Shown: piece by piece, positions 47,049-58,369 of the stretch
Layout of the letters: each line of letters starts with the position of its first letter
Position numbering within the stretch: position 1 is the stretch's first letter
Assembly (NCBI RefSeq): GCF_013409425.1
Contig: NZ_JACCAC010000001.1
Span: 744,001-808,000 of the forward strand
From: Nocardioides perillae
GTDB taxonomy: Bacteria; Actinomycetota; Actinomycetes; Propionibacteriales; Nocardioidaceae
Direction: 5' to 3'
DNA length: 64,000 bases
Made by a program: the position numbers and the translations under genes
Notes under the pieces: generated by a model
Told to the model about the DNA's origin: nothing
What the model saw: the letters and a program-made list of their open reading frames with translations, nothing else
Database searches by the model: none

Positions 47049-48512
47049 GTGGCGACGACCTGCGTCCCGGCGGCGACGGGCAGGGGCACGGGCGCGAGTG
47101 CCTCCCCGGCTCGCGCGCTGGTGCGCGTGCTCGCCGTGCACGGCGCACGGCGCGTGCCGCTGGCGGTGCCGGCCCGCGTCCCGCTCGCCGACCTGATCGA
47201 CGCGGTCGGGGCGGAGGTCGGCGCCCCCGTGCGCGTCGGCGGCGGCCTGCGGGCGACCACGGCCTGCGGTCGCCCGCTGCGCCCCGACACCTCGTTGGTC
47301 GAGCAGGGCGTGGTCGACGGCGACCTGCTCGTGCTCCTGGAGCGCCAGGAGGCGGTCGACCTGGGCGACCCGAGCGGCGGCGACCACGCCGCAGGAGGCG
47401 GGGAGGGGACGACCGCGGACGTGGCCGCCGCCGTGGCGCGCCTGGTCGAGGCGTCCGCGGCCGCGCGCCCGGCCTCGTCACCGACGCCGCGCCTGCTCGT
47501 GCCGGCGGTGGCCCTCGCGGGTCCTGCCGCCCTGCTGCCCACGGTGCCGGGCGGGGGTGCGCTGGCCCTGGCCGCGACCGCCTGCCTCCTGGCGCTCGCC
47601 GGCGTGCTCGGTCGTGCCGGGTCGGCGCGTGCACTCCCGGCGGCCGTCGCCGCCTGCGCCCACGCGGCGGCCGCCGGCGCCGTCCTCGTGCCCGCCGCCG
47701 GCGGGTGGCTGGGGCTCCGGCTGGCCGTGGCCGGGTCCGCGGCTGCGCTCGTCGGGGCGCTCGCACTGCCGCTGCTGCGCGAGCGCCGGCTGCTGCTCCT
47801 GCCTGTCGTGGCCCTGGGGGTCCTCCTGGCCGTCACGGCGCTCGCGGCGCGGCTCACCACTGCGCCGCCGGCGGCCGCCGTCCTGTCCGCAGCCGCCTTC
47901 GGCGTGCTCGTCCTGCCGGGGCTGCCGCGTCTCGCCGTCGGCGCGTCCGGCCTCGCCCGACGGCTGCCCGACCTCGGCCCGGTCACCGCGCTCCACGCCG
48001 GTGGCGGTCCCGTGCCCCTCCCCACCACCGCTGCGGCACCCCTGGCGGCCGAGGTGCGCGCTGCCCACGACCTCCTGCTCACCGGTCACGTGACCGCTGC
48101 GGCGCTGCTGCTCGTGGCAGCCCCGGTGGCGGTGCTCACCGGGCCTGCCGGCACCGCGCTGGTCCTCGCCGGCTCGACGGTGCTGCTGACCACGGCGAGC
48201 CGCTGGCGCGACCCGGGCCCGGCTCGGCCCGCGGCCGCCGCCGGCGTCGCCGTGCTGCTCGCGCTGGTCGCCGCGGTGCTCGTGCTGCAACCCGGCTGGC
48301 GGCCGGTGGTCGCGGTGACCCTGCTCGCGGTCGGGTCGGTGGCCCTCCTCGCGCCGACCGGTGGCGCGGCTGCCCGAGCGAGGCGGGCGCGGGCGTGCGA
48401 GCGGCTCGAGGGCACGGCAGTGCTCGTGGTCCTGCCACTGCTCGCGGTCGCGAGCGGTGCCGTCGACCTCGCGGCCGATGCCGTCCTCGACCTCCGCGGC
48501 TGGGGCCCGTGA
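47049..48512 (+). CDS. EccD-like type VII secretion membrane protein
   Basis: A 487-residue protein with an N-terminal ubiquitin-like (YukD) domain (about 20-100, VRVLAVHGARRVPLAVPARV then PDTSLVEQGVVDGDLLVLL) and about eleven membrane helices. This is the EccD layout, the channel-lining core component. It starts 12 nt after the second WXG100 gene, and its stop overlaps the next start as GTGA. Confidence 0.88.
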   Translation: MATTCVPAATGRGTGASASPARALVRVLAVHGARRVPLAVPARVPLADLIDAVGAEVGAPVRVGGGLRATTACGRPLRPDTSLVEQGVVDGDLLVLLERQEAVDLGDPSGGDHAAGGGEGTTADVAAAVARLVEASAAARPASSPTPRLLVPAVALAGPAALLPTVPGGGALALAATACLLALAGVLGRAGSARALPAAVAACAHAAAAGAVLVPAAGGWLGLRLAVAGSAAALVGALALPLLRERRLLLLPVVALGVLLAVTALAARLTTAPPAAAVLSAAAFGVLVLPGLPRLAVGASGLARRLPDLGPVTALHAGGGPVPLPTTAAAPLAAEVRAAHDLLLTGHVTAAALLLVAAPVAVLTGPAGTALVLAGSTVLLTTASRWRDPGPARPAAAAGVAVLLALVAAVLVLQPGWRPVVAVTLLAVGSVALLAPTGGAAARARRARACERLEGTAVLVVLPLLAVASGAVDLAADAVLDLRGWGP

Positions 48513-48724
48513 CCGCCCCGGTGCCGCAGCCGCGCGACCTGCCCGGCGCCGCGGCCTGGTCCCGGCGCCGGCTCGCCGCGGCGCTCGTGTCCGGGGCGGC
48601 GGGGGTGGGCGGCGACCCACCCGGCGTACGCCGGCCGGTGCGGTTGCTCGTCGGTGGCGGCCTGCTGTCGCTGCTGCTCCCCGCTGTCGCGGTCGGGGCG
48701 CGGCTGGTCGGCGGCGCCGGGTGA
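48509..48724 (+). CDS. 71-residue single-helix protein resembling an EccB N-terminal stub
   Basis: The protein has a cytosolic arginine-rich helix (AAAWSRRRLAAALVSG), a Pro/Gly loop (GGDPPGVRRP) and one membrane helix (LLVGGGLLSLLLPAVAVGARL), then stops. This mirrors the N-terminal 70-80 residues of EccB, which otherwise continues with about 400 periplasmic residues. GTG overlaps the eccD stop. Either EccB has been reduced, or an independent small subunit is used. Similarity is judged by pattern only. Confidence 0.65.
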   Translation: MTAPVPQPRDLPGAAAWSRRRLAAALVSGAAGVGGDPPGVRRPVRLLVGGGLLSLLLPAVAVGARLVGGAG

Positions 48725-48750
48725 GCCCGGGTGGCCCGGACCCAGGAGGC

Positions 48751-49548
48751 TCAGGCGCGCTTCTGCTTCTCCCGCACCCGGATCGCGGTGGTCCGGCCGC
48801 GCTCGTCGGCCACCCGCTCGACGTCGAAGAGGCCGACGGCGGTGACCAGGTCGACCAGCTTGGTGTAGCGCCAGTTGCGCGCGTCGAAGTCGGGTGCGCG
48901 GTTGGCGATGTGCGAGCCCAGCGTCCCGAGGTCGGCCCACCCCTCGTCGTCGGAGGCGGAGTCGACGCCGCGGCGCAGCAGCGAGACCAGCCGCGAGTCC
49001 TGGCGCAGCTCCTTGCCGCTCGGCTTCTCCGCGGGGGCTTCCGGCTCGTCGGTCTCGCCCGGCTCGTCGCCGCGCGAGCGCAGGACGTCCATGTAGACGA
49101 AGCGGTCGCACGCCGAGACGAAGGCCTGCGGCGTCTTGCGCTCGCCGAAGCCGTAGACCGTGACGCCCGACTCGCGCAGGCGGCTCGCGAGACGGGTGAA
49201 GTCGCTGTCGGAGGAGACCAGGCAGAAGCCGTCGAAGCGCTCGGTGTAGAGCAGGTCCATCGCGTCGATGATCATCGCGCTGTCGGTGGCGTTCTTGCCG
49301 GTGGTGTAGGCGAACTGCTGGATCGGGGTGATGGCGTGGACGTTCGAGGCCTCCTTCCACCCCCGGAGCTTGGGTGTCGTCCAGTCGCCGTAGACGCGCT
49401 TGACCGAGGCCACGCCGTACTTCGCGATCTCCGAGACCAGCGCGTCGGCGACCGACGGCGGTGCGTTGTCGGCGTCGATGAGCACGGCCAGCTTGTGGTC
49501 GCGCGAGGGGCGGGGGGCGGCCGAGGGGGAGGCCGAGGGGGTGGGCAC
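48751..49548 (-). CDS. NYN domain protein with C-terminal LOTUS/OST-HTH-like region
   Basis: A 265-residue protein: PIN-like NYN ribonuclease domain (about 15-155) with acidic residues in LIDADNAPP, DSAMIIDAMDLL and LVSSDSDF, an acidic linker (GDEPGETDEPEAPAEKP), and a helical domain DSRLVSLLRRGVD that resembles LOTUS/OST-HTH. It probably cleaves or binds RNA. GTG 49548 follows TAGCCT by 6 nt. It is convergent with the secretion cluster. Confidence 0.88.
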   Translation of the reverse strand: MPTPSASPSAAPRPSRDHKLAVLIDADNAPPSVADALVSEIAKYGVASVKRVYGDWTTPKLRGWKEASNVHAITPIQQFAYTTGKNATDSAMIIDAMDLLYTERFDGFCLVSSDSDFTRLASRLRESGVTVYGFGERKTPQAFVSACDRFVYMDVLRSRGDEPGETDEPEAPAEKPSGKELRQDSRLVSLLRRGVDSASDDEGWADLGTLGSHIANRAPDFDARNWRYTKLVDLVTAVGLFDVERVADERGRTTAIRVREKQKRA

Positions 49549-49626
49549 CCGGGCAGGCTAGTCGGCGGCCGCGGCTCCCGGCCCCGCCCTGGCCCGGCGC
49601 ACTACCGTGGTGGCCCATCCGTCGAG

Positions 49627-51369
49627 GTGGCGGAGGCAGCGCAGGTGGCAGCGGAGGTGCACGTGCCCGGACCCGACCCGCGACCGGCCGCGGACCCAGC
49701 CCCGCAGCGCGCCGCGCACCCCTCGCTCGCCGCGGCGTGGCGCGCCCGCGTCGCGGCGGCGCCCGACCGGGTCGCCCTGGCCTGGTTCGACGCCCGCCTG
49801 AGCGCCGCGGAGGTCGACGAGGCCTCCGACGCGCTCGCAGTGGCCTTCGCCCGGCTCGGCTGCGGGCCCGGTGACCGGGTCGGGATCCACCTGCAGAACG
49901 TGCCCCACCACGTCTTCGCGGTGCTCGCGCTGTGGAAGCTCGGGGCGATCGTGCTGCCGCTGAACCCGATGTACCGTCGCGCCGAGCTGCGGCGGCTCGT
50001 CGACGACGCGGAGGCGGTCGGCATCCTCTGCGCCGACCACGAGGTCGACGAGGTGGCCGAGTCGCTCGCCGGCTCGTCCGTGCGGTGGACCCTCAGCTCG
50101 CGCGCGCGCGACCTGCAGTCGCGCGACGACCCGCGCGTCTTCGCCCCCGGCGGACCGGAGGCCCCCGGTGCCGCGCACCGGCCCGCCGCGCAGGGCGACC
50201 TCGGCGCGCTGCTGCGCCGCCACCGCGGTGAGCGGCCCGACCCCGTCGACGTCGCCCCCGACGACGTCGCGCTGCTCACCTACACCTCCGGCACGACCGG
50301 GCCGCCGAAGGGCGCGATGAGCACCCACGCCAACGTGCTGTCGGTCGTCGACACCTTCGGCGACTGGGTGGGGCTCGCCCCCGGCGACGTCGTCCTCGCG
50401 ATGGCGCCGCTCTTCCACATCACCGGCGCCGTGGTCAACGCCGCGCTCTCCCTGCTGACCGACACGACCCTGGTCCTGACGGGCCGCTTCCACCCCGAGG
50501 TCGCGCTCGAGGCGTTCGTCGAGCACGGGGTGACGTTCACGATCGGCTCGATCACGGCGTACTCCGCGATGGCGCAGGTCCCGCACGCCTCCCGCGAGCA
50601 CTTCGCGAGCGCCACGGGACTGTGGTCGGGCGGCGCGCCGATCCCGCCGGCCACCGTGGAGCGCTTCGAGGCGCGGTTCGGCGTCCACCTCCACAACGCC
50701 TACGGCATGACCGAGACGACGTCGGCGGTGGTCGCCGTGCCGGCCGGGCGGCGCGCGCCCGTCCACGGTCCGAGCGGCACCCTCTCGGTGGGGGTGCCCC
50801 TGCCGGGGGTGACCGTGCGGGTCGTCGACCCCGAGGGTCGGCCGGTGCCCACAGGCGAGCAGGGCGAGCTCGAGATGTCCGGACCGTCCGTGGTGGCGGG
50901 CTACTGGCGCAATCCGGAGGCGACCGAGCACACGATGCCGGGCGGGCGGCTGCGGTCCGGTGACGTCGCCGTGCTCGACGACGACGGCTGGGTCTACCTC
51001 GTCGACCGGCTGAAGGACCAGGTGAACGTCTCCGGCTACAAGGTGTGGCCGCGCGAGGTCGAGGACGCGCTCTACGAGCACCCCGCGGTCCGCGAGGCCG
51101 CGGTGGTGGGCGAGCCCGACGCGCACCGCGGCGAGTCGGTGCTGGCCTTCGTCTCGCTCGTCGCCGGCGCCCAGGTGGCGCCCGAGGAGCTGATCGCGTT
51201 CGCGCGCGAGCGGCTCGCGGCCTACAAGGCCCCGCGGCGCCTCGTCGTGCTCGACGACCTGCCCAAGACGCAGACCGGCAAGATCCGGCGCAACGTGCTG
51301 CGCGAAGGCGCAGCGGACGCAGCGACGGCGCCGGCCGCAGGGCCGACGCCGTCGAGTGGCGGAGGATAG
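49627..51369 (+). CDS. Long-chain fatty acid-CoA ligase-like AMP-binding protein
   Basis: A protein of up to 580 residues that activates a carboxylic acid as adenylate and thioesterifies it to CoA. Motifs: LLTYTSGTTGPPKGAMSTH (P-loop), NAYGMTETTS, RSGDVAVLDDDGWVYLVDR and the C-terminal lysine in KTQTGKIRRNVL. The substrate is unassigned. In-frame GTGs at 49627, 49645, 49657 and 49663 compete; GGAGG lies 8 nt before 49645. The TAG stop (51367-51369) lies inside the opposing tRNA-Ser gene. Confidence 0.9.
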   Translation: MAEAAQVAAEVHVPGPDPRPAADPAPQRAAHPSLAAAWRARVAAAPDRVALAWFDARLSAAEVDEASDALAVAFARLGCGPGDRVGIHLQNVPHHVFAVLALWKLGAIVLPLNPMYRRAELRRLVDDAEAVGILCADHEVDEVAESLAGSSVRWTLSSRARDLQSRDDPRVFAPGGPEAPGAAHRPAAQGDLGALLRRHRGERPDPVDVAPDDVALLTYTSGTTGPPKGAMSTHANVLSVVDTFGDWVGLAPGDVVLAMAPLFHITGAVVNAALSLLTDTTLVLTGRFHPEVALEAFVEHGVTFTIGSITAYSAMAQVPHASREHFASATGLWSGGAPIPPATVERFEARFGVHLHNAYGMTETTSAVVAVPAGRRAPVHGPSGTLSVGVPLPGVTVRVVDPEGRPVPTGEQGELEMSGPSVVAGYWRNPEATEHTMPGGRLRSGDVAVLDDDGWVYLVDRLKDQVNVSGYKVWPREVEDALYEHPAVREAAVVGEPDAHRGESVLAFVSLVAGAQVAPEELIAFARERLAAYKAPRRLVVLDDLPKTQTGKIRRNVLREGAADAATAPAAGPTPSSGGG

Positions 51370-51445
51370 GGGATTCGAACCCCTGAGGGCTGTTAACCCA
51401 ACCCGCTTTCCAAGCGAGCGCCATAGGCCACTAGGCGAATCCTCC
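51360..51445 (-). tRNA. tRNA-Ser(GGA)
   Basis: An 86-nt class II tRNA: acceptor GGAGGAT pairs with ATCCTCC, anticodon loop CTTGGAAAG carries GGA (plus-strand 51409-51411), a long variable arm follows, and the T-arm reads AGGGGTTCGAATCCCCT. Discriminator G and CCA are encoded (to 51357). It decodes UCC/UCU. The last 10 nt overlap the acyl-CoA ligase gene on the other strand. Confidence 0.97.
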
Positions 51446-51522
51446 GCGGAGGAGGTTACTCGTCGCCCGCAGGGGGCGCGAATCCGCCCCGTCGGCGCCC
51501 GTCCGGCGTGCCCCGGGGTGCT

Positions 51523-51552
51523 TTGTGCGCCGCGCCCGGGCTCCCCTACAGT
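51523..51552 (+). promoter_or_regulatory. Promoter of the SRP RNA gene
   Basis: TTGTGC (51523-51528) and TACAGT (51547-51552) with an 18-nt spacer; transcription would start near 51558. Confidence 0.55.
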
Positions 51553-51556
51553 GGGG

Positions 51557-51649
51557 GCAACCCCCCGTGCGGCGGCACCTCGCCCAACTCCCCCAGGGCC
51601 GGAAGGCAGCAAGGGCAAGCGAGCTCTGTCGGGTGCGCGGGGGGCCTTC
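51557..51649 (+). ncRNA. ffs: Signal recognition particle RNA (small 4.5S type)
   Basis: The conserved helix-8 core AGGGCCGGAAGGCAGCA at 51593-51609 is the Ffh-binding site. The ends pair as CCCCCCGTGC with GCGCGGGGGG, closing a single long hairpin of about 85-95 nt. It lies upstream of dnaX as in many actinobacteria. Exact ends are uncertain by a few bases. Confidence 0.93.
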
Positions 51650-51728
51650 TCGTCCCCGGGTGACCGGTCCGAGGCGTACGCCGCGGGGCACCGGGGCGCC
51701 GCCGGTCCCGGCTGTCGGCGGCGCTGGT

Positions 51729-51734
51729 TAGGGT
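51729..51734 (+). promoter_or_regulatory. -10 box of dnaX
   Basis: TAGGGT ends 6 nt before the dnaX GTG; no ribosome binding site is present, so dnaX is probably read from a leaderless mRNA. Confidence 0.5.
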
Positions 51735-51740
51735 CGCAGG

Positions 51741-54029
51741 GTGGAGTCCCCCCTCGCGCTGTACCGGCGCTACCGACCCGAGACCTTCGCCGAGGTCATC
51801 GGGCAGGACCACGTCACGACGCCGCTGCGCGCGGCGCTGGCGAACAACCGGGTCAACCACGCCTACCTCTTCTCCGGCCCGCGCGGCTGCGGCAAGACCA
51901 CCTCGGCGCGCATCCTGGCCCGCGCGCTCAACTGCGAGCGCGCGCCGGTGGCCGACCCGTGCGGCGAGTGCGACTCCTGCCGCGACCTGGCCCGTGGCGG
52001 CCCGGGGTCGATCGACGTCATCGAGATCGACGCCGCCTCCCACGGCGGCGTCGACGACGCGCGCGACCTGCGGGAGAAGGCGTTCTTCGCGCCCGTGCGC
52101 AGCCGCTACAAGGTCTACGTCATCGACGAGGCCCACATGGTCACGACCCAGGGCTTCAACGCGCTGCTGAAGCTGGTCGAGGAGCCGCCGCCCCACCTGC
52201 GCTTCATCTTCGCCACCACCGAGCCCGACAAGGTGATCCCGACCATCCGGTCGCGCACCCACCACTACCCCTTCCGGCTCATCCCGCCGCGGCTGCTGAC
52301 GACCTACCTCACCGATCTGTGCCAGCGCGAGGGCGTGGCCATCGAGCCCGCCGCGCTGCCGCTCGTGGTGCGCGCGGGCGGGGGCTCGGCCCGCGACACC
52401 CTCTCCGTGCTCGACCAGCTGCTCGGCGGGGCGGGCCCGGAGGGCGTGACCCACCAGCTCGCCACCGACCTCCTCGGTTACACCCCCGACACGCTCCTCG
52501 ACGAGGTCGTCGAGGCCTTCGCCGCGGGCGACGGTGCGGCGGTCTTCGGCGTCGTCGACAAGGTCGTGGAGACCGGCCAGGACCCGCGCCGCTTCACCGA
52601 GGACCTCCTGCGCCGGCTGCGCGACCTCGTCATCGTCGACGCCGTGCCCGACGCCCCCGCCACCGGGCTCATCGACGTCTCGGAGGACCAGGGAGAGCGG
52701 CTGGTCGCGCAGGCCGCGCGGTTCGGTGGGGTCGAGCTCTCGCGCGCCGCCGACCTGGTCGCCGCCGGGCTGACCGAGATGCGCGGCGCGACCGCACCCC
52801 GGCTGCTCCTCGAGCTGGTCTGCGCCCGGGTGCTGCTGCCGGGGGCAGACGACACCGACGACGGCGTGCTCGCGCGTCTCGACCGGCTCGAGAAGCGGCT
52901 CGCGATCCCCGGTGGTGCGCCCGCACCGGCCGCTCCGGCAGCGGTCGCCCCGGCGGTGCCCGCAGCGGCGACCCGGTCCGAGGCCCCGGCGGCCCCGGTC
53001 GCCCCGGCAGCGCCGCCCAGCTCGGCCCGTCCTGAGCCCGCCGCGCCGGCCGCGCCACCGCCCGACCGCCCCTCCGAGGGCCCGGTCGCGCCGGCCGCCG
53101 AGGCGCCCGCCCCGTCGACACCGTCGGCCGCGCCCGCTGCGCCGGCAGCGGCCGGTGCCGCAGCCCCGGCCGGTGCTCCGACGACCACCCGGCCCGACAG
53201 CTCGTCCCCGACCAGCACCTCGTCGGGCCCCCCGGCGCCGTCCGCGCCCGCCGACGAGCAGCCGGCTGCCGCCGGGCCGGCACCGGCCGCCCCCGCGGGC
53301 GGACTCACGCTCGTCGACGTCCGGCGGCTGTGGCCCGACATCGTCGAGGCGACGAAGGCCCGCCGACGGGTCACCTGGATGCACCTCACCCAGCACGCGC
53401 AGGTGGTCTCGGTCGACGCCGGCAGCCTCGTGCTCGGCTTCGACGCCGCCGGCCCGCGCGACCACTTCGCCGCGGGCGGCCACGCCGAGATCGTGCGCCA
53501 GGCCGCGATCGACGTGGTCGGGGTCGACTGGCGCATCGAGGCGATCACCGACCCGGGTGTGTCGCCGGGTGCGGCCGCGCCGGCTGCGGCCCCCGCGGGC
53601 GGTGCGACCGGCTCGAGCCCGGCGGCTGCCCCGGCGCCGGCCCCCACCGAGCGCGACGCGCCGATCGCCGGCGACCGTGGCGCACCTGCCGCCGCGCCGC
53701 CGGCGGAGCCCCCCGGGTGGGCCACCACCGCGCCCGGCGGGACACCGGTCGAGCCCGCGGCGCCCGCCACGCCCGCCACGCCTGCGGGGGAGGCCACCGC
53801 GGCACCCGATCGTCCGTCCGCCTCGGCCGAGGGCATCGCCCACGCCCGCGCCGGCATCCAGCAGACCCGGGAGGCCGGCCGCTCGGCCGAGCGCGACGAC
53901 GACCGCGCGGCCGCCGACGCCGACGCCCACCCCGACGACATGGACGCCGAGACCGACGGACTCGCCGGTGCCGAGCTGCTCCAGCGTGAGCTCGGCGCCC
54001 AGGTCATCGAGGAGATCCCCCACCGCTGA
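51741..54029 (+). CDS. dnaX: DNA polymerase III subunits gamma and tau
   Basis: A 762-residue clamp-loader ATPase. Residues 1-370 hold LYRRYRPETFAEVIGQ, Walker A GPRGCGKTTSARIL, the zinc cysteines in CERAPVADPCGECDSC, Walker B VYVIDEAHMV and sensor 1 FATTEPDKV. An Ala/Pro-rich linker (about 390-515) leads to a C-terminal DnaX-III/tau-like domain (LVDVRRLWPDIVEATKARRR) and an acidic tail. No slippery A-run for gamma frameshifting is seen. GTG 51741 begins VESPLALYRRYRP. Confidence 0.96.
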   Translation: MESPLALYRRYRPETFAEVIGQDHVTTPLRAALANNRVNHAYLFSGPRGCGKTTSARILARALNCERAPVADPCGECDSCRDLARGGPGSIDVIEIDAASHGGVDDARDLREKAFFAPVRSRYKVYVIDEAHMVTTQGFNALLKLVEEPPPHLRFIFATTEPDKVIPTIRSRTHHYPFRLIPPRLLTTYLTDLCQREGVAIEPAALPLVVRAGGGSARDTLSVLDQLLGGAGPEGVTHQLATDLLGYTPDTLLDEVVEAFAAGDGAAVFGVVDKVVETGQDPRRFTEDLLRRLRDLVIVDAVPDAPATGLIDVSEDQGERLVAQAARFGGVELSRAADLVAAGLTEMRGATAPRLLLELVCARVLLPGADDTDDGVLARLDRLEKRLAIPGGAPAPAAPAAVAPAVPAAATRSEAPAAPVAPAAPPSSARPEPAAPAAPPPDRPSEGPVAPAAEAPAPSTPSAAPAAPAAAGAAAPAGAPTTTRPDSSSPTSTSSGPPAPSAPADEQPAAAGPAPAAPAGGLTLVDVRRLWPDIVEATKARRRVTWMHLTQHAQVVSVDAGSLVLGFDAAGPRDHFAAGGHAEIVRQAAIDVVGVDWRIEAITDPGVSPGAAAPAAAPAGGATGSSPAAAPAPAPTERDAPIAGDRGAPAAAPPAEPPGWATTAPGGTPVEPAAPATPATPAGEATAAPDRPSASAEGIAHARAGIQQTREAGRSAERDDDRAAADADAHPDDMDAETDGLAGAELLQRELGAQVIEEIPHR

Positions 54030-54153
54030 CCCCGCCCGGCGCGCCGGGCGGGCCCACCGGCAGGCGGTCCGACCAGCGCACCCCTCGACGTACTCCCCGC
54101 ACGGCCCCACCACCCCCACCACCACCCCACCACCAGCACAGGAGCGCACCGCG

Positions 54154-54579
54154 ATGACCCAGAACCCCTTCGAGGCCCTCGGCGGCGGCGGCTTCGACGT
54201 CAACGCCCTCCTGCAGCAGGCCCAGGCGATGCAGCAGCAGCTGCAGGAGGCGCAGCAGCGCCTCCACGACGAGACCGTCGAGGGCAGCGCGGGCGGCGCC
54301 GTGACGGTGACCGTCAACGGCGTCGGCGACCTGGTCAAGGTCGACGTCACGCCGGGTCGCTTCGACGGCGGTGACGCCGACGACCTCACCGACCTCGGCG
54401 ACCTCGTGGTGGCCGCCTACCGCGACGCCAAGGCCAAGGCCGACGCGCTCGCCGGCGAGGCCCTCGGGCCCCTCGCCGGGGGAGGTGCCGGTGGTGGTCT
54501 CGGAGACCTCGGCGGCCTGCTCGGCGGCGGCACCGACGACGCCGGGCCGGGCGCCACGCCCGGCCGGCTCGGCTTCTAG
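54154..54579 (+). CDS. ybaB: YbaB/EbfC family nucleoid-associated protein
   Basis: A 141-residue DNA-binding protein: Gln-rich helix LQQAQAMQQQLQEAQQRL, the strand GGAVTVTVNGVGDLVKVDV, and a Gly-rich C-terminal tail longer than in E. coli. It sits between dnaX and recR as in most bacteria. ATG has AGGAG 10 nt upstream. The 124-nt gap after dnaX is C-rich without a clear promoter. Confidence 0.94.
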   Translation: MTQNPFEALGGGGFDVNALLQQAQAMQQQLQEAQQRLHDETVEGSAGGAVTVTVNGVGDLVKVDVTPGRFDGGDADDLTDLGDLVVAAYRDAKAKADALAGEALGPLAGGGAGGGLGDLGGLLGGGTDDAGPGATPGRLGF

Positions 54580-54588
54580 GACCCCGCG

Positions 54589-55188
54589 TTGTACGAAGGC
54601 GTGGTCCAGGACCTCATCGACGAGCTCGGCCGGCTGCCGGGCGTGGGGCCCAAGAGCGCCCAGCGCATCGCCTTCCACCTGCTGCAGGCCGACCCCGCCG
54701 ACGTGAAGCGGCTCTCCGACGTGCTGGTCGAGGTCAAGCGCAAGGTGGTCTTCTGCTCCACCTGCTTCAACGTCTCCGAGGAGGAGACCTGCCGGATCTG
54801 CCGCGACCCCCGGCGCGACCCGACGGTGCTCTGCGTCGTCGAGGAGTACAAGGACGTCGTGGCCATCGAGCGCACGCGCGAGTTCCGGGGCCGCTACCAC
54901 GTGCTCGGCGGCGCGATCTCACCGATCGACGGCATCGGGCCCGACCAGCTGCACATCCGCGAGCTGATGCCGCGACTTGCCGACGGCACCGTCACCGAGA
55001 CCATCCTCGCGACCGACCCCAACCTCGAGGGCGAGGCGACCGCGACCTACCTGACGCGGTTGCTCAAGCCGATGGGGTTGCGCGTGACGCGTCTGGCGAG
55101 TGGACTGCCGGTGGGCGGAGACCTCGAGTACGCCGACGAGGTGACGTTGGGTCGGGCCTTCGCCGGGAGGAGGTCCGCCGATGACTGA
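54589..55188 (+). CDS. recR: Recombination protein RecR
   Basis: A 199-residue RecFOR-pathway protein: helix-hairpin-helix [17 protein letters not shown], zinc cysteines [16 protein letters not shown], and a Toprim domain with [12 protein letters not shown]. The start is the TTG at 54589, 10 nt after the ybaB stop, giving [13 protein letters not shown] as in other RecR proteins. Its last bases overlap the DUF5063 gene by 8 nt. Confidence 0.96.
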   Translation: MYEGVVQDLIDELGRLPGVGPKSAQRIAFHLLQADPADVKRLSDVLVEVKRKVVFCSTCFNVSEEETCRICRDPRRDPTVLCVVEEYKDVVAIERTREFRGRYHVLGGAISPIDGIGPDQLHIRELMPRLADGTVTETILATDPNLEGEATATYLTRLLKPMGLRVTRLASGLPVGGDLEYADEVTLGRAFAGRRSADD

Positions 55189-55852
55189 GCCAACGACCGC
55201 GCCGACGACCGCGCCGACGGCCGCGCCGACGGCCGGGGGCGGCGAGGCGCCCCCGCGCGCCGTGCCGGTGCTCGACAGCGACACCGAGGACCTCGCCCAG
55301 CAGGTCGCCGACCAGGTCGAGAGCTTCCTGCTCGCCCTGCGCGCCATCGCCCGCGAGGGCGACGGCGGCAGCGCGGTCTCGCTGCTGCTGCTCGAGGTCT
55401 CGCAGGTGCTGCTGGCCGGGGCGCGGCTCGGGGTGCTGCGCGACTTCACCCCCGACGAGGAGTTCCAGCCCGACGCCGGCCCCGACCCCGACCTCGACGA
55501 GCTGCGGCTGCGGCTGGCCGAGACGCTCGACGGCGTCGACCTCTACGTCGAGGTGCTCGACCCCTACGGCGAGCCCGAGGTCGTGCCGAGCACGCTGTCC
55601 GACGACCTCGCCAGCACCGCGGCGGCCCTCGCCCACGGCCTGCGCCACCACCGCGCCGGGCGGGTGCTCGAGGCGCTGTGGTGGTGGCAGTTCAGCTACG
55701 TCGCGAGCTGGGGCACCGAGGCATCCGCGGCGCTGCGTGCGCTGCAGTCGGTCGTCGCCCACGACCGTCTCGACGACGACCGGATGCTCGACGCCGAGCA
55801 GGTCCTGGCCGCCGGTGAGATGCTCGCGGGGCAGCGGACGGCGCGCCGGTAG
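55181..55852 (+). CDS. DUF5063 domain protein
   Basis: A 223-residue protein of the actinobacterial family that follows recR. After a Thr/Ala/Pro-rich N-terminus (1-30), helices include [23 protein letters not shown] and a tryptophan-rich stretch [17 protein letters not shown]. Function is unknown; its place between recR and lysC is conserved. ATG has GGAGGAGG 7 nt upstream. TAGGAT at its stop (55851-55856) may start lysC transcription. Confidence 0.88.
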   Translation: MTEPTTAPTTAPTAAPTAGGGEAPPRAVPVLDSDTEDLAQQVADQVESFLLALRAIAREGDGGSAVSLLLLEVSQVLLAGARLGVLRDFTPDEEFQPDAGPDPDLDELRLRLAETLDGVDLYVEVLDPYGEPEVVPSTLSDDLASTAAALAHGLRHHRAGRVLEALWWWQFSYVASWGTEASAALRALQSVVAHDRLDDDRMLDAEQVLAAGEMLAGQRTARR

Positions 55853-58243
<2,391 letters not shown>

Positions 58244-58253
58244 CGGCCCTGCC

Positions 58254-58313
58254 GGAGTCACCGGCTGACCGGTGACTCCCTCACTGGTGGCCCGAGGACT
58301 CCGGGCACCGGTG
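58254..58313. repeat. Palindromic repeat family, copy 3 (degenerate)
   Basis: An 11-bp perfect stem GGAGTCACCGG with loop CTGA (58254-58279) is followed by an imperfect hairpin (58282-58313, CACTGGTGGCCCGAG arm with mismatches). It has the order of copies 1 and 2. Confidence 0.8.
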
Positions 58314-58369
58314 CAGGACTCGGGTCCCCCGTGGCCGGCCGGCGGGGCCCGACGGCCGGTCGGCGCGGC

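Noticed and set aside
51741-54029. Programmed frameshift for a gamma subunit in dnaX
   Set aside because: No A-rich slippery heptamer with downstream pairing was seen; the GC-rich gene has no suitable run.
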